Source of the DNA: Acidobacteriaceae bacterium
GTDB taxonomy: Bacteria > Acidobacteriota > Terriglobia > Bryobacterales > Bryobacteraceae
Length of the DNA stretch: 57,736 nt
Direction of reading: 5' to 3'
Assembly (NCBI GenBank): GCA_903970405.1
Contig: CAJCIT010000287.1
Location: 1 to 57,736 of the forward strand
This document shows, one piece after another, positions 17,371 to 25,677 of this stretch. Position 1 is the first letter of the stretch; the number at the start of each line of letters is the position of its first letter. Position numbers and translations under genes: made by a program. Under the pieces are notes generated by a model. That model saw only the letters and a list, made by a program, of their open reading frames with translations, was not told the DNA's origin and did no database searches.

Positions 17371-19152
17371 ATGCAACTGACGGTCCTCGATTGGGTGGTC
17401 ATTGCCGCCTACTTCCTCTTCAACATCGCTATCGGACTGTATTACAAGTCGCGAGCGAGCGCGAACATTTCCGAGTTCTTTCTCTCCGGGCGCAACGTGC
17501 CATGGTGGCTGGCCGGCACGTCGATGGTCGCGACTACGTTTGCCGCCGATACTCCACTGGCCGTTACGGGTATGGTGGCCAAGAACGGCATCGCGGGGAA
17601 CTGGTTGTGGTGGTGCTTTGTCGCGGGCGGCATGATGACCGTCTTTTTTTATGCCCGGCTCTGGCGCCGCTCCGGCGTCATGACCGACATTGAGTTTTCC
17701 GAGATCCGCTATTCGGGCAAGCCGGCAGCGGCGCTACGCGGCTTTCGCGCGCTGTACCTCGGCATTCCTATCAATTGCGTGGTCCTGGGATGGGTCAACT
17801 TGGCGATGGTGAAGATCCTGGTGCTGATTTTGGGCGTCACACGAGACCAGGCGCTGTGGCTGGTTCTCGGCCTGATCGCTTTCACCGCCCTGATCTCCAC
17901 TCTCTCGGGGCTTTGGGGAGTTCTGGTCACTGACCTTTTTCAATTCGTCATCAAAATGGGGATGGTCATTGTTCTAGCCGTGGCCGCGGTCCACGCCGTC
18001 GGCGGCATCGGAGTCATGCGCGCCAAACTGCTCGCCTTGGACGCCGCGCGGCAGGCGCAGAACGGGGGCCACGGCTCAGTGTTGAGCTTCGTGCCCGATC
18101 TCAATTCGGCCTGGATGCCGCTCATCACGTTCTTTGTCTACGTCTCCATCAACTGGTGGGCCACCTGGTATCCGGGCGCCGAACCCGGCGGTGGAGGTTA
18201 CATCGCACAGCGCATGTTCTCGGCGAAGGACGAGAAGAACTCGCTGCTAGCCACTCTGTTCTTCAACATCATGCATTACGGCGTGAGGCCGTGGCCCTGG
18301 ATTCTGGTGGCGCTGGCCTCGTTGATACTATTCCCTAATTTGTCCGACCCGGAGAGCGGCTACGTCAAGGTGATGATCGACTACCTGCCTCCTTACTTGC
18401 GCGGTCTTATGGTGGCGGCGTTCGCGGCCGCCTATATGTCGACCATCGCGACGCAACTGAATTGGGGCGCAAGCTACGTGGTGAACGATTTCTATAAGCG
18501 TTTCCTGAAGCGAAAGGCGAGCGACAGGCACTACGTGGTGGCCTCACAGGTGACCACGGTGATGCTGACAATCGTGTCAGTTCTGGTGACGCGCGAGATG
18601 ACGTCGATTTCAGGGGCCTGGAAGCTGGTGATTCTCACCGGCGCCGGCACGGGCCTGGTGCTCATGCTGCGTTGGTATTGGTGGCGCATCAACGCGTGGA
18701 GCGAAATCTCGGCGATGATTTGCGCGGCCGCGGTATCTATCTGGCTTCAGAAGGGCATCGGGTTCGATAGCGATGACCCGCGCGGCTTCGCGATGATCAT
18801 CATCATCACCGTTTCCATCACCACCGCCGTCTGGCTGATCACGACTTTCCTCACTCAGCCGGAAGCCACTGAAACGCTGGTGAGCTTCTACCGTAAGACA
18901 CGCCCGTCACTCGCAGGATGGCGGCCGGTGGCGGCGCTGGCGCCGGACGTGAAGCCCAATCGCGATGGATGGTTCAACGTGCTGGACTGGCTCAGCGGGT
19001 GCCTGCTGATCTATGGCTTCCTGTTTGGAACGGGAAAGCTGCTGCTGCATGAGTGGCTGCCGGGGGCGATTCTGTTGGCGCTGGGTATTCTCGGCGGGGC
19101 GCTGATCTATTGGGATCTGAACCGCCGGGGCTGGAGCCGGGTGGTGGAATAA
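17371..19152 (+). CDS. Sodium:solute symporter (SSS) family transporter
   Basis: 593 residues, about 13-14 membrane helices. SSS features: 'DWVVIAAYFLFNIAIGLYY', 'SEFFLSGRNVPWWLAGTSMV' (helix 1-2 substrate/sodium region), 'GLWGVLVTDLFQFVIKMGM', and 'YLPPYLRGLMVAAFAAAYMS' with the helix-8 'STIATQLNWGASY' sodium-site region. It resembles the sugar/solute branch (SGLT/Na+-proline type), but the substrate cannot be read from sequence. The C-terminal ~90 residues include two further hydrophobic segments. Monocistronic; ends 8 bp from the convergent histidine kinase gene. Confidence 0.9.
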   Translation: MQLTVLDWVVIAAYFLFNIAIGLYYKSRASANISEFFLSGRNVPWWLAGTSMVATTFAADTPLAVTGMVAKNGIAGNWLWWCFVAGGMMTVFFYARLWRRSGVMTDIEFSEIRYSGKPAAALRGFRALYLGIPINCVVLGWVNLAMVKILVLILGVTRDQALWLVLGLIAFTALISTLSGLWGVLVTDLFQFVIKMGMVIVLAVAAVHAVGGIGVMRAKLLALDAARQAQNGGHGSVLSFVPDLNSAWMPLITFFVYVSINWWATWYPGAEPGGGGYIAQRMFSAKDEKNSLLATLFFNIMHYGVRPWPWILVALASLILFPNLSDPESGYVKVMIDYLPPYLRGLMVAAFAAAYMSTIATQLNWGASYVVNDFYKRFLKRKASDRHYVVASQVTTVMLTIVSVLVTREMTSISGAWKLVILTGAGTGLVLMLRWYWWRINAWSEISAMICAAAVSIWLQKGIGFDSDDPRGFAMIIIITVSITTAVWLITTFLTQPEATETLVSFYRKTRPSLAGWRPVAALAPDVKPNRDGWFNVLDWLSGCLLIYGFLFGTGKLLLHEWLPGAILLALGILGGALIYWDLNRRGWSRVVE

Positions 19153-19160
19153 ACCCGGCT

Positions 19161-21767
19161 TCAGTGCGCGGTGCGCTCCGTTTCGGCGTGGAACCCGGTC
19201 GCGCGCCGGCCATTTTCGAGGGGCCGTTGTGGTGCGAACTTGCCGATGGCGGCTAGCAGCGTGCCCTTTGAGATGGGCTTTGTCAGGTGAGCGTTGCAGC
19301 CGGCCGACAGGCTGCGCTCGGTTTCCTCCGGACCGGCATCGGCGGTGAGGGCGAGAATCGGCACTGGCGCGCTCCCCAGATTGCGCTCCCGTTCCCGGAT
19401 GGCCCTGGTGGCGGTGAGGCCATCCATCTTCGGCATCCGCACGTCCATCAAAACCATGTCGAAGTCTTCCTGCTGTACCCTCTCCACCGCGCTCTGCCCA
19501 TCTTCGACAAGGGTCAGCACGTACCCGGTTTTGCCGAGGTAGGCCTTGAGCAGCCTTTGGTTCTGGTCGTTATCTTCGGCGATGAGAATACGCAGCCCTT
19601 CCCGCGGCGGACCGCGAAGGGTTGAATCAACGGTTTGTTTGGCCGGCTCCGCCGGAGCGGAGACCGCCGGTTGATGAAATGGAATCGAGACGGTGAACGT
19701 AGTGCCCCCGCCGGGAATGCTTTCCACCTCAATCTTTCCGCCCATAGCCTCCACGATGCGGCGGCAGATGCTCAGGCCCAGACCGGTCCCGCCATACTTT
19801 CTGGAGGTGGACGAATCGGCTTGCGTGAAGTCCTCGAAGATGGCCCCCAGTTGGCTGGCGGGAATGCCGATGCCCGTGTCGGAAACGGAAAACTCAATCG
19901 TGACTGGGGCCACCGATGCGGTGCCGCGGCCGACGGTTACCGTGACTTCCCCGTAATGTGTAAACTTCGCGCTATTGCTGATCAAGTTCACCAGCACTTG
20001 CCGGAGCCTTGCCGGATCGCCAACCACAGTGATATCCGCCTGGGGATTCAGTTCCAAAAGCAGCCGGATGCCTTTCTCGGCGAAGTGGGGACGGAACAGA
20101 TCCACGGCGCCGGTCACCAACGGCCTGAGGGCAAACGAAGACTGTTCCAGGGTCATCCGGCCGGCTTCAATCTTCGAGAGATCGAGGATGCCGTCGATTA
20201 AGAACAGCAGCCCGCGCCCGGCTGAGCGGAAGGCATCGACATACTCCCGCTGCTGTTCATCGAGCCGGGTGTTCGAGAGGACGTCGGCCATGCCGAGAAT
20301 CGCATTCATCGGGGTGCGGATTTCGTGGCTCATGGCGGCGAGGAAGGCGCTCTTCGCTTTGTTGGCCTTGTCGGCGCTTTGCTGTGCTTCTCGAAGGTCT
20401 TCCATGGCTTCTTTCTGTTCGGTAGTATCCCGGACAATGCTCGAAAATCCGCGCACTTGCCCTGCTTCGTCGCGAAAGGGAGTGAGCACTCTGCTGGCCC
20501 AGCGGAGGGAGCCATCCTTGTGAACCCGCAACCCTTCCTCGTGAAATCGCCCTTGCTCAAGGGCCAGAGCGCCGCAGCGTTGGGGCAGGCCGGCGCGAAT
20601 GTCCTCATCGGTATAGAACATTGAGATGTTCTGGCCAATGGCCTCCCCCGCGGCGTACCCGTACAATCGTTCGGCGCCGGAGTTCCAGGTGGTAATTCGC
20701 AACTCCGGATCAAGCATCAGGATGGCGTAATCTTTGACGCCCTCCACCATGAGCTTCATCAATTGCTCACTTTCGAAGAGTTGGGAGGTGCGCCGTCTCA
20801 CCCTTTCTTCGAGGCTGGCATTCAGCGCCTCTACCTCCGCCTGAGCGCGCTTCACGTCGTCGATATCGGTGGCGGTGCCGAACCAGCGGCTGACGTTGCC
20901 GTTCTCGTCAAACTGCGGTAGGCCGCGCGCCAGGTACCAGCGATAGGCGCCGTGGTGGCGGTCCCAAAGGCGGTATTCCATCTGCAACGGAGTGGACCTC
21001 TGCGAGGCTCGGCCCCACTCCGAAACACTTGCCTCAACATCGTCCGGATGCATGAGGTCCACCCAGGCTTGTGCCGAAGTGGGGTCGCCTACGAAGCCTG
21101 TTAATTCCCGCCACCGGTCGTTGACAAAATCAACCTGGGCGTCCTTGGTGGCTGTCCACACAACTTCAGGCACGAAATTCGCCAATTCGCGGAACCGGTT
21201 CTCCGACGCCTTGAGCGCCGCTTCGGCGTTCTTGCGGGCGGTAATATCCGTACTCAAGCCGAAGACCCGGCGTTGCGGGTCCTGGACGTCCATTCCGGTT
21301 CGGGCGCCGATCCAATGGAGGCTGCCGTCTGGCCAGACAACGCGATATTCGATGTCGAGACTGGTCTTCGTTCCCAGCATCAGTGACCACTTCTCGACCA
21401 CCAGGCCGCGATCATCAGGGTGAATTCGTTCGAGAAACCAACTTACCGCCACCGGGCCGGCGACTGCCGGTTCCCCGAACATCCGGAAGATTGTCTGATC
21501 GCCTGAAATCAGGCCGGCGTCGACATCGTAAGACCACTCTCCCAACAGCCATTCCCGGAGGGCCTGCCGTTGCTGCCCGTTTCGGGTCAATGAGGCGGCG
21601 GCGCGAAGCGGGGCCTCACCGGCGTTTGAGAGGTGTTGCGGGGCGTGGTTCCCGGCCTTCAACCGTCCCGTCCACACCAGCCACCAGACCAGAATCCCAC
21701 CCAGGACGCCCGAGGCCATCGCCACGAGTGAAGCAAGGGGTAGGGTAATTGTGTTTTCGACGAGCAC
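19161..21767 (-). CDS. Multi-PAS hybrid histidine kinase with C-terminal receiver
   Basis: 868 residues. One N-terminal membrane helix (about 8-33), then three PAS/PAC units (about 65-185, 190-310 and 335-465; PAC ends such as 'VFGLSTDITARKNAEAALKA' and 'GFSSIVRDTTEQKEAMEDL'), with a coiled coil between PAS2 and PAS3. HisKA has 'AMSHEIRTPMNAILGMADVL' (phospho-His). The HATPase has N box 'QVLVNLISNSAKF', G1 'SDTGIGIP' and G2 'GGTGLGLSI'. The receiver ends the protein: 'RILIAEDNDQN', phospho-Asp in 'MVLMDVRMPKMDG', and Lys in 'AHLTKPI'. GTG start. No separate response regulator is adjacent, so output is through phosphorelay to a distant partner. Confidence 0.93.
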   Translation of the reverse strand: MLVENTITLPLASLVAMASGVLGGILVWWLVWTGRLKAGNHAPQHLSNAGEAPLRAAASLTRNGQQRQALREWLLGEWSYDVDAGLISGDQTIFRMFGEPAVAGPVAVSWFLERIHPDDRGLVVEKWSLMLGTKTSLDIEYRVVWPDGSLHWIGARTGMDVQDPQRRVFGLSTDITARKNAEAALKASENRFRELANFVPEVVWTATKDAQVDFVNDRWRELTGFVGDPTSAQAWVDLMHPDDVEASVSEWGRASQRSTPLQMEYRLWDRHHGAYRWYLARGLPQFDENGNVSRWFGTATDIDDVKRAQAEVEALNASLEERVRRRTSQLFESEQLMKLMVEGVKDYAILMLDPELRITTWNSGAERLYGYAAGEAIGQNISMFYTDEDIRAGLPQRCGALALEQGRFHEEGLRVHKDGSLRWASRVLTPFRDEAGQVRGFSSIVRDTTEQKEAMEDLREAQQSADKANKAKSAFLAAMSHEIRTPMNAILGMADVLSNTRLDEQQREYVDAFRSAGRGLLFLIDGILDLSKIEAGRMTLEQSSFALRPLVTGAVDLFRPHFAEKGIRLLLELNPQADITVVGDPARLRQVLVNLISNSAKFTHYGEVTVTVGRGTASVAPVTIEFSVSDTGIGIPASQLGAIFEDFTQADSSTSRKYGGTGLGLSICRRIVEAMGGKIEVESIPGGGTTFTVSIPFHQPAVSAPAEPAKQTVDSTLRGPPREGLRILIAEDNDQNQRLLKAYLGKTGYVLTLVEDGQSAVERVQQEDFDMVLMDVRMPKMDGLTATRAIRERERNLGSAPVPILALTADAGPEETERSLSAGCNAHLTKPISKGTLLAAIGKFAPQRPLENGRRATGFHAETERTAH

Positions 21768-22069
21768 GAATTCCGGCTGACCACAAAGTGTGTTGTAAGA
21801 ATCGCGTAAGTGGGAGCAAGCGATCTCGCAGCCCGGAATCCCTTAGGCTTGGTTCCAAATTGTGGGGGAACGCGCCCTGCGGACGGTTTCAACCCACATC
21901 CCGGACGGCAGCGGGAGGCCCCGCCGAGCATCCGGTAACGTATTTGTGATACTAAGTCATTTGCATACCATGGATTAGGGCAAAATGTCGAGGAAAAAAG
22001 GTTGAGGCAAAGGTTTGATGGCGCCGCTGGCACATTTGCCGTCTTGCGCGCCGGAGCGAATCCCCGGGC
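21768..22069. other. Intergenic region with a strong hairpin
   Basis: About 300 bp upstream of the hybrid kinase on the minus strand. Positions 21902-21934 can fold into a strong stem around GCGGG/CCCGC (outer pairs CGGA/TCCG). It may be a leader structure of the kinase mRNA or a repeat copy; no riboswitch class recognised. Confidence 0.4.
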
Positions 22070-23173
22070 CTATGGCACTTCAGAGCCAGCCGGATTTGGG
22101 TGGAACTTCCTTGCGTGCGGCGTCAGCTTCTTCAGCAGAAACTCCTGGGCGAGGTTGCCGACAGCATTCCCGCCGATGTTGAAGACAGTATTTTCGGAGA
22201 TCGAGCCGATGCCGTTGCGGTCTTTCGGCGGGTAGAAGAGATTTGAGATTCCGCTGGCCGCGAAGTTGCCAAGAATATTGGAGTAGTTGAGCTGCCACCG
22301 TCCATTGTCTCCCTTGCCGATGATGGAGCGGGAAACGGCGTAGAAGAAGCGCGATCGAATACTGCCGGTTCCCTTGTAGAAGTACCGGGGATCCTGTTTG
22401 AAGAGGGAGGGAAAAACGGCGTCGCTCAACAGAGCGCCGGTAAAGAGCGTGGCATAAGCGGCGCCATAGCGCTTTGCGTAGCCCTCAGCGCCTTGACCGA
22501 ACTCGGTGTAATCGTTGCGGGATTGCTGCACGCCGGCGATCAAGCCCGCCAAGCCAAAGGTGACTGGGTCGATACTCGATCGCCAGGTCAATTCGAACTT
22601 CTGTTTGGCGGTGAGAGGAAGGGCGTCGGGCAGGTAGCTGACATAAAAATTCGGCACGAAGCCGAGAACTCGCTGCTGCTCCTGGTCTTTGATCTCCTGT
22701 TCGGCCAATTCTGTTTTCGTGAGCGTCACGTCCACACCGCTCACAATCACCGCCAGAGACAGCATCACCGGAGGCAGAATGGCCGTTTCGCCGGTCTCGA
22801 GGATTCCTGACGAGGCTTGTTGTGCGAATCCGGAGGCGGAGATGATGAGATGGAAGGGTCCGGGAGAAACGTTAGGGAAAGAGAATTGGCCATCGGCGCC
22901 GGAGAGAACCTCCGTGCCCGTCGAGCCCTCGTCCCGCGAAAGTGTTACTTTCGCGCCGGCAATAAAGGCGCCGGTTTTATCGACCACGGCCCCCGTGATT
23001 ATGCCCACCTGTGGCTGGGAGCTAGTTGACTCCGTATGCGATGACGGGGATTGCGACTGCGAAAGCGCGGGGAGGGCCAAGAGCAGAAACAACAGGGCCA
23101 GAGGCCAGGGGCCGAAACCTTGCAGCGAACTTGGCCAATTTTCGATGCCTCGGGGCGGCTTGCTTCTTCGCAT
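22070..23173 (-). CDS. Exported protein with carboxypeptidase-regulatory-like domain
   Basis: 367 residues from ATG 23173, chosen because it begins a signal peptide after a short basic stretch ('PLALLFLLLALPALSQSQ'). A carboxypeptidase regulatory-like (transthyretin-like) domain follows: 'GIITGAVVDKTGAFIAGAKV' to 'SGFAQQAS' (about 55-125). The remaining ~230 residues have Gly/aromatic-rich segments ('LAGLIAGVQQSRNDY', 'FKQDPRYFYKGTGSI', 'NIGGNAVGNLAQEFLLKKL') common in uncharacterised acidobacterial outer-envelope proteins. Function unknown. Unlike TonB-dependent relatives, it is far too short to be a full beta-barrel receptor. Confidence 0.75.
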   Translation of the reverse strand: MRRSKPPRGIENWPSSLQGFGPWPLALLFLLLALPALSQSQSPSSHTESTSSQPQVGIITGAVVDKTGAFIAGAKVTLSRDEGSTGTEVLSGADGQFSFPNVSPGPFHLIISASGFAQQASSGILETGETAILPPVMLSLAVIVSGVDVTLTKTELAEQEIKDQEQQRVLGFVPNFYVSYLPDALPLTAKQKFELTWRSSIDPVTFGLAGLIAGVQQSRNDYTEFGQGAEGYAKRYGAAYATLFTGALLSDAVFPSLFKQDPRYFYKGTGSIRSRFFYAVSRSIIGKGDNGRWQLNYSNILGNFAASGISNLFYPPKDRNGIGSISENTVFNIGGNAVGNLAQEFLLKKLTPHARKFHPNPAGSEVP

Positions 23174-23348
23174 AATGCGTGGATACGCCTCTCGCACCCA
23201 GGAATCGCATTTTACCAAAGCAAACTACCCATCCGGCTCAACCGGCGGGTACCGCAACAATATTTAATACTCGCGCTGTGGATGGATGCCTCGTCTGCCC
23301 CGTGGCGCGGGCTTTCTAGGAGAACCAGCCGCAGGGGTGAATCGATTT

Positions 23349-23576
23349 TCACTCAACCAGGGAGAATCTCAGCCGTTTAACAATGGGAAGTCCTTCCGCA
23401 TCGTGACCGACAATCTGGTGAGTTGCACCCTCCGGGAGTTCCTGGCCGTCGTGGAGTTCGATAGCCTCTCCCCGAATCGCCACTCCTCTCCGAAAGGCAG
23501 CACTCTCGCCAGAGGGCGTCAACTTGCGCCTAGTTTTGGCCTTCCCGGCGCGAGACCGGCCTGTTTTCTTTATCAT
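23349..23576 (-). CDS. Small basic protein, paralogue A of the zincin cassette
   Basis: 75 residues from ATG 23576 (an ATG 5 codons upstream is possible); the start is set by alignment with its paralogue at 25285. The N-terminal ~20 residues are Lys/Arg-rich; the core reads 'AAFRRGVAIRGEAIELHDG', then 'GATHQIVGHDAEGLPIVKR' and 'LRFSL'. No signal peptide, membrane helix or Cys. It lies 52 bp after the zincin gene on the same strand (37 bp with the upstream ATG), so it is likely co-transcribed. I do not recognise the family. The close paralogue on the other side of the zincin suggests the three genes belong together. Confidence 0.65.
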   Translation of the reverse strand: MIKKTGRSRAGKAKTRRKLTPSGESAAFRRGVAIRGEAIELHDGQELPEGATHQIVGHDAEGLPIVKRLRFSLVE

Positions 23577-23628
23577 CTGGAATCCATCCACCTTCAGTTC
23601 AGCATTTGTCGATCAAACCGTCGCTACA

Positions 23629-25128
23629 TCAAATATCGAAGAAGCGCCGCGAAATCAGGACAGTCGGCTTCTTCCCCGAACCGTCTGCGATCCGGAGTTC
23701 ATGACTCCGCGGGGTATCGAGGAACACCGGGGGATGGACCGCATCACGCGCCAATGATACCTCAAGCTCTCCTAACTCCACTCGGCCACGCCGGAATAAA
23801 TTGAGCAGAAACCTCTCTGCGGCATCTTCCCAATCCGGCTCGGCCACACCGTTCTTTTGCAGTTTTTTCCCATTCTCGACCGGAACCTGCACGAGAATAT
23901 CGCAGTCGCTAAGTCCGAAGCGGCGTCCGTCGAACCGCAGCGGCTCGACCGGGCCTTCCGAGGCAGCGGGTTGTCGCTTCGGTGGGGTCGTGGGGCGTGC
24001 GAAGACCTCACCGACCTGCAGTATCCCTCTTCTGGCAAATCCCGTCAGGATGGCTGAGCGGAACTTGCGGTCAAAGACCGTCTCATCGTAAGAGATCAGG
24101 CGGCGGGCAACGGGTGCGAAGAACGCCGGCTCGAACAGTGCGTCCCGCGCCGCCGACGCTAGCATTCTTCCAGCGCAGTGGACCACCGTTTGTAGCTCTG
24201 TGACTGTCGGATTGTCCCCCTTCGACTCGATTCGCAACATTCCAGCCAAGATCTCAAGAAATGCGCCAGTGAAGACTCTGGAAAACGAGTGCGGTGCCGA
24301 AGAGAGCAGTACCGCCGGACCAGTTGGCGGAAGTTTTCTTGGGTCGGTATAGAAGAACGAATTCGCCGCATTGCGAAGACAATCAGCATCCACTGTATCC
24401 GGGCGCCGGTATCGAATTGCCGCCCCCAACTGCTCGCCAAACCTCGACAAACGGGACGTATTCTGCAGCCTACCCTCCGTCTCTTCGAGGACCGACACCC
24501 GAAAGCTCTCCAACTGCAGCGTCGATAGGATGGCAGATATATCGGCAAAAGCCTCGTGGAACGCTGCAACTTCGTCGGATTCCGCGTCGAACAACTCCGG
24601 CCTTATGCTATCAAGAACCGCATGCCCCAGTTCGTGCCCAACTATGTCCGGGCTCTCACCGGTGTAGACGGTTTCTCCCGCGATCACTTTGTGTCCGAAA
24701 TCAAGACGCGTCCGATCATAGTACGCATTAAGGTCAACCAGTTCATTCAGCCTGACTGGAAGCGACTGGTCACGACCCTTTCCGCGCTGCCAGCGGGCTT
24801 CGAGTTTCTCGCAATCAAAAACCGTTCGCCAAAAGCTCAGACCACGGCAGAGGGCTTCGCGCGCAACCCAATACCGAAAGTCGTCGGTCCCTTTCCGATA
24901 CCGACCAGGCTTGTGTGGTCCCGCGCCTTGGATGTTAATCACTAACCCCTCGTGCGGGAGTAGTGGCACCGGGGTCGGAACCGGCTGGCAATCCTTCACG
25001 CTGTGAGGATCATCCTCCCAAGTTAGGATTTGGACATTTCTCTTGCTTAAAGTTCGTTTTGTGTTTGCCACGTTTATGTGCCCGAGTGTCGCCGAATCCA
25101 ATCGCCTCTCGTTTTGAGATATTGCCAA
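23629..25128 (-). CDS. M4-like gluzincin metalloprotease
   Basis: 499 residues from a TTG. HELGH at about 155-159 ('DIVGHELGHAVLDSI') and, ~25 residues on, 'AAFHEAFADISAIL' give the HExxH...E zinc site of thermolysin-type (M4) gluzincins; a preceding 'LNAYYDRTRLDFGH' also matches that fold. No signal peptide or propeptide is apparent, so a cytoplasmic protease is likely. The last ~200 residues form an unassigned domain ('VFARPTTPPKRQPAASEGPV', 'FGLSDCDILVQVPV'). It is flanked by two near-identical small proteins, one downstream on the same strand and one divergent. The substrate is unknown; the neighbours are candidates (inference). Confidence 0.75.
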   Translation of the reverse strand: MAISQNERRLDSATLGHINVANTKRTLSKRNVQILTWEDDPHSVKDCQPVPTPVPLLPHEGLVINIQGAGPHKPGRYRKGTDDFRYWVAREALCRGLSFWRTVFDCEKLEARWQRGKGRDQSLPVRLNELVDLNAYYDRTRLDFGHKVIAGETVYTGESPDIVGHELGHAVLDSIRPELFDAESDEVAAFHEAFADISAILSTLQLESFRVSVLEETEGRLQNTSRLSRFGEQLGAAIRYRRPDTVDADCLRNAANSFFYTDPRKLPPTGPAVLLSSAPHSFSRVFTGAFLEILAGMLRIESKGDNPTVTELQTVVHCAGRMLASAARDALFEPAFFAPVARRLISYDETVFDRKFRSAILTGFARRGILQVGEVFARPTTPPKRQPAASEGPVEPLRFDGRRFGLSDCDILVQVPVENGKKLQKNGVAEPDWEDAAERFLLNLFRRGRVELGELEVSLARDAVHPPVFLDTPRSHELRIADGSGKKPTVLISRRFFDI

Positions 25129-25284
25129 TTATTGACCATAAGAGCATACGTCACCGTTGGGTGTTTGAAACCGATCCGCAATTTGCGTGTAACGGCGGAC
25201 CAGGCCATCGCATCTCACACGCTAGAGACACTTTGGTTTCTGCGTGGAGGTTCCTAGCAGTTCCCGTGATACATGGAGTTTCCG

Positions 25285-25527
25285 ATGACAAAGAAGGTAG
25301 CTCAGCCGCGCACCTCGAAAAACAAGTTGGAACGCAAGGCGAATCCGTCACTGGAGCGCGCCGCCTTTCGGAGGGGCTTGGCGATTCGCGGAGAGGCTCT
25401 CGAACTAAACGACGGCATCCCGGGAGGCGCAACCCACCAAATCGTCGGTCACGATGCGGAAAGTCTTCCCATTGTGAAACGAAGAAGGTTCTCTTTGCTG
25501 GGAACGCTCTCAGGGTGCCGTCTTTAG
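25285..25527 (+). CDS. Small basic protein, paralogue B of the zincin cassette
   Basis: 80 residues. ATG 25285 is preferred over the ATG at 25273 because GGAG lies 6 nt upstream of it and because it aligns with the start of paralogue A. The core 'AAFRRGLAIRGEALELNDG', 'GATHQIVGHDAESLPIVKR' and 'RRFSL' is nearly identical to paralogue A, including at DNA level around the VGHDAE segment, so duplication is recent. It has two residues fewer between DG and GATHQ, and an extra C-terminal tail ('LGTLSGCRL'). It is transcribed divergently from the zincin. Family unrecognised. Confidence 0.65.
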   Translation: MTKKVAQPRTSKNKLERKANPSLERAAFRRGLAIRGEALELNDGIPGGATHQIVGHDAESLPIVKRRRFSLLGTLSGCRL

Positions 25528-25677
25528 GTCATCTTCTCTTTTGGGTGGTATCTGCTGGCGCGCATTTTTCGAGGATCTTCCTACACAAGCCAAGCCTTTC
25601 GCGGCGATGTTTGGGATGACCTCGATCTAGAAAGCGCGCGCCACGGGGAACCCAAGCCGCAACCCGAGATCCAACCC

